Assembly (NCBI GenBank): GCA_027025255.1
Contig: JALVRC010000044.1
Location: 1-17,726 of the forward strand
Length of the DNA stretch: 17,726 bases
Reading direction: 5' to 3'
From: Caldifarciminota bacterium
GTDB lineage: Bacteria > Hydrothermota > Tepidihabitantia > B3-TA06 > JALVRC01
Part shown: positions 16,350-17,726 of the stretch, one piece after another
Numbering within the stretch: the stretch's first letter is position 1
Layout of the letters: every line of letters begins with the position of its first letter
Notes under the pieces: model-generated
Told to the model about the DNA's origin: nothing
What the model saw: the letters and a program-made list of their open reading frames with translations, nothing else
The model's database searches: none
Program-made: the position numbers and the translations under genes

Positions 16350-16363
16350 TCTCTACCCTCTCC
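16350..16363 (-). other. 5' arm of the 16S rRNA processing stem
   Basis: In the transcript this reads GGAGAGGGTAGAGA and pairs with 14729-14741, with one unpaired T. It lies between the promoter and the 16S 5' end, as expected for an RNase III stem. Confidence 0.65.
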
Positions 16364-16406
16364 TCTTTGTTCAGCTTTTCTTATCTTTACAAAACTAAAG
16401 CTCATT

Positions 16407-16434
16407 ATTATATACACTTTTTCCGCTTTGTCAA
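16407..16434 (-). promoter_or_regulatory. 16S rRNA promoter
   Basis: On the minus strand: TTGACA (16434-16429), 16-bp spacer, TATAAT (16412-16407), both exact consensus. The expected start is near 16400, about 60 bases before the mature 16S. A/T-rich DNA upstream (16435-16520) could act as an UP element. Confidence 0.85.
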
Positions 16435-16488
16435 GTATTTTTTTTATGCTCTATAATTGAATATATTAATATATATAGTTGTGGGTTT

Positions 16489-16519
16489 AAAAAAATAAGT
16501 TTTTTAAACTTATTTTTTT
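16489..16519. repeat. A/T-only inverted repeat between divergent rrs and smpB
   Basis: Arms AAAAAAATAAGTTT (16489-16502) and AAACTTATTTTTTT (16506-16519) with a 3-base loop. It lies just before the smpB -35 box and about 55 bases upstream of the rrs -35 box. It could be an UP element, a bent-DNA site or a terminator for stray transcription. No function can be fixed from sequence. Confidence 0.5.
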
Positions 16520-16522
16520 TTA

Positions 16523-16550
16523 TTGACTATTCAAAAAAAATCCCTATACT
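16523..16550 (+). promoter_or_regulatory. Sigma-70-type promoter of smpB
   Basis: TTGACT (16523-16528), 16-bp spacer, TATACT (16545-16550). The ATG at 16561 is only 10 bases after the -10 box, so the leader would be about 4 bases with no ribosome binding site. Confidence 0.7.
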
Positions 16551-16560
16551 ATATATTATT

Positions 16561-16998
16561 ATGATATATGGTAGAAACAGAAAGGCTTTACATAATTATG
16601 ATATTGAAGAAAGATTTGAAGCTGGGATTGTTTTGTTTGGTAGTGAGGTGAAATCTATTAGAGCTGGGCAGGTTTCTTTAAATGAAGCATATGCAACTAT
16701 AATAAAGGAAGAGGTGTTTATTATTGATATGTATATTGCACCTTATGTGAAATCTTCAATTTTTAAACCTGATCCTCGAAGAAAAAGAAAGTTACTTTTA
16801 AAAAAATTTGAGATTAAAAGGTTAATTGGAAAAATACAAAGAAGAGGATATACAATTGTACCTTTAAAAATATATACGAATGAAAGAGGTTTTATTAAAT
16901 TAGAACTTGGTCTTGGTAAAGGTAAAAAAACCATTGATAAAAGAGAGGAGATTAAGAAGAGAGATTTAAAAAGAGAAGAGAGAAGGAGGTGGTTGTGA
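16561..16998 (+). CDS. smpB: SsrA (tmRNA)-binding protein SmpB
   Basis: 145 residues, close to the usual 150-160. Family motifs are clear: NRKALHNYDIEERFEAGIVL, then GSEVKSIRAGQVSLNEAYA, a KPDPRRKRKLLL segment, GYTIVPLKIYTNERGFIKLE, GLGKGKK with DKRE, and a basic C-terminal tail (KKRDLKREERRRWL) that in the family folds into a helix in the empty mRNA channel. SmpB carries tmRNA into stalled ribosomes so that the nascent chain is tagged for destruction and the ribosome is freed. No ssrA gene is seen in the window. The start follows the -10 box by 10 bases, so the mRNA is nearly leaderless. The stop overlaps the next start as GTGA, so the two genes form one transcript. It is divergent from the rRNA gene. 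Confidence 0.96.
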   Translation: MIYGRNRKALHNYDIEERFEAGIVLFGSEVKSIRAGQVSLNEAYATIIKEEVFIIDMYIAPYVKSSIFKPDPRRKRKLLLKKFEIKRLIGKIQRRGYTIVPLKIYTNERGFIKLELGLGKGKKTIDKREEIKKRDLKREERRRWL

Positions 16999-17627
16999 TA
17001 TATGTTCTTTTTGCTTTAATATTGAATGGAAAAACTATTCCTGAAACAACTTTTAATAATATGAGGGTTGTTTCGATTAAGGAGTTAAGAAAGGCCTTTG
17101 ATTTCTCAACGAAATGGATTGATAAGAAAAAGAAATTAGTAATCAAAGGTAAAAATAGAGTCATTGTAATAATTCCTTTTAATAGAAACGTGGTTGTAAA
17201 TAAACAGGGGATTCATGTTCCTTATGAGATTCAATGGAATGGCAAAGATTTTTTTATTCCTGTAAAAGATATTCCGTATATATTTAATAATTCAAAATCT
17301 AAAAAAGGAATTGATGTAAGAATTGAAAAGATACTGTTTAAGAAAAAGGGCAATGGTATTGTTTTGAGTTTTATATCAGGAAAGAAAGAACTGAAATATT
17401 CTGTGAAGAAAATTTCCTATACTAAGATTCAAATAATCTTAAATGGTAAATATTCAGGAAAGAAACCAGAAAAGATTGGATTTATTAAAAAGGTATCAAT
17501 TTCTTCAGATAAAGGGCATACAAAATTGATTTTGATAACCTCAAAAAAAATTGATATAACTTCATTAAAAGACGGTGTATTTCTTCTAACACCTAAAAAA
17601 AGTAAAAAAATGATTGTAGTCCTTGAT
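16995..17627 (+). CDS. AMIN-domain N-acetylmuramoyl-L-alanine amidase, N-terminal part (cut by a chimeric junction)
   Basis: The likely start is the GTG at 16995, five bases after AAGGAGG and overlapping the smpB stop (GTGA). About 211 residues of host sequence are present. A short hydrophobic N-terminus (IYVLFALIL) suggests export. Residues about 15-100 resemble a copper-amine-oxidase-N/stalk domain (VVSIKELRKAFDFSTKWIDK, then KDFFIPVKDIPYIF). Residues about 105-205 fit an AMIN domain, which binds peptidoglycan or the envelope. The final KKMIVVLD is where amidase_3 enzymes begin their catalytic domain with VVLDPGHGG; here the zinc-binding sequence is replaced after Asp211 by unrelated DNA. 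The enzyme would cleave the bond between N-acetylmuramic acid and L-alanine. The catalytic domain is absent from this window, so the enzyme call is inferred from the N-terminal domains and these last residues. Confidence 0.75.
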
Positions 17628-17726
17628 CATCAGCGCCCCAAAGGCGTCACCACAATGGCGATGATCGGCAACGGTGCGCAATGCGAATTTCAGGCGCTGG
17701 CATTCCAGAAGGTGCTGGGCATAGAC
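17628..17726 (+). CDS. Internal fragment of an ornithine cyclodeaminase-family gene from another genome
   Basis: 33 codons, open to the window end, encoding QRPKGVTTMAMIGNGAQCEF followed by QALAFQKVLGID. This matches the NAD-binding segment (MALIGNGAQSEFQALAF-like) of ornithine cyclodeaminase/mu-crystallin proteins, which convert ornithine to proline. By count the stretch has 58 G+C in 99 bases and 24 of 33 codons end in G or C, unlike the AT-rich host. It starts in the middle of the protein, directly after a GATC shared with the amidase gene (17625-17628). It is most likely a cloning or assembly chimera and not a gene of this organism. Confidence 0.8.

Noticed and set aside
16995..17726. True amidase-ornithine cyclodeaminase fusion protein, or recent gene transfer
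   Set aside because: The second part begins mid-domain, both catalytic regions are incomplete at the join, composition changes within a few bases, and the join falls on GATC; a chimera is simpler.

Overview
The window comes from an AT-rich bacterium with consensus sigma-70-type promoters and strong AAGGAGG ribosome binding sites that match the CCTCCTT tail of its own 16S rRNA. Secreted proteins with C-terminal sorting domains, lipoproteins, PilM/N/O-like proteins and an AMIN-type amidase point to a cell with two membranes. The sorting domains (FlgD/T9SS type A-like) are common in the FCB group and in candidate phyla such as WOR-3 and Cloacimonadota. I cannot place the organism by eye; a search with the 16S gene would settle it.

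Layout. (1) 1-1038: 3' part of a DinG/XPD-type helicase. (2) 1098-6839: three exported proteins: a beta-helix protein, a GH26 mannanase-like lipoprotein whose reading frame is broken by two in-frame stops, and a large VCBS/FG-GAP plus GEVED protein, closed by a strong terminator. (3) 6919-12969: a tightly packed operon: a 29-codon membrane peptide, an SMC-like ATPase with a decayed PHP domain, PilM-, PilN- and PilO-like proteins, an outer-membrane-type lipoprotein, and a GTPase with a DUF697-like tail. (4) 12983-14252: a cation/proton antiporter whose promoter is covered by a 15-bp perfect inverted repeat. (5) 14259-16434, minus strand: a stand-alone 16S rRNA gene with its own promoter and processing stem, followed by a Spy/CpxP-like periplasmic protein gene. 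No 23S, 5S or tRNA gene is attached. (6) 16523 to the end: smpB and the N-terminal part of an AMIN-domain amidase.

The last 102 bases or so do not belong to this genome. At a GATC site (17625) the sequence changes from AT-rich amidase to about 59% GC DNA encoding an internal piece of an ornithine cyclodeaminase. This looks like a cloning or assembly chimera, and nothing should be inferred from that gene order.

Six promoters were recognised and all have a 16-bp spacer. Three of them lie so close to a start codon that the mRNA would have almost no leader. The most unusual candidate system is the operon that joins a PHP/SMC-like ATPase to PilMNO-like membrane proteins, headed by a small, apparently leaderless membrane peptide.
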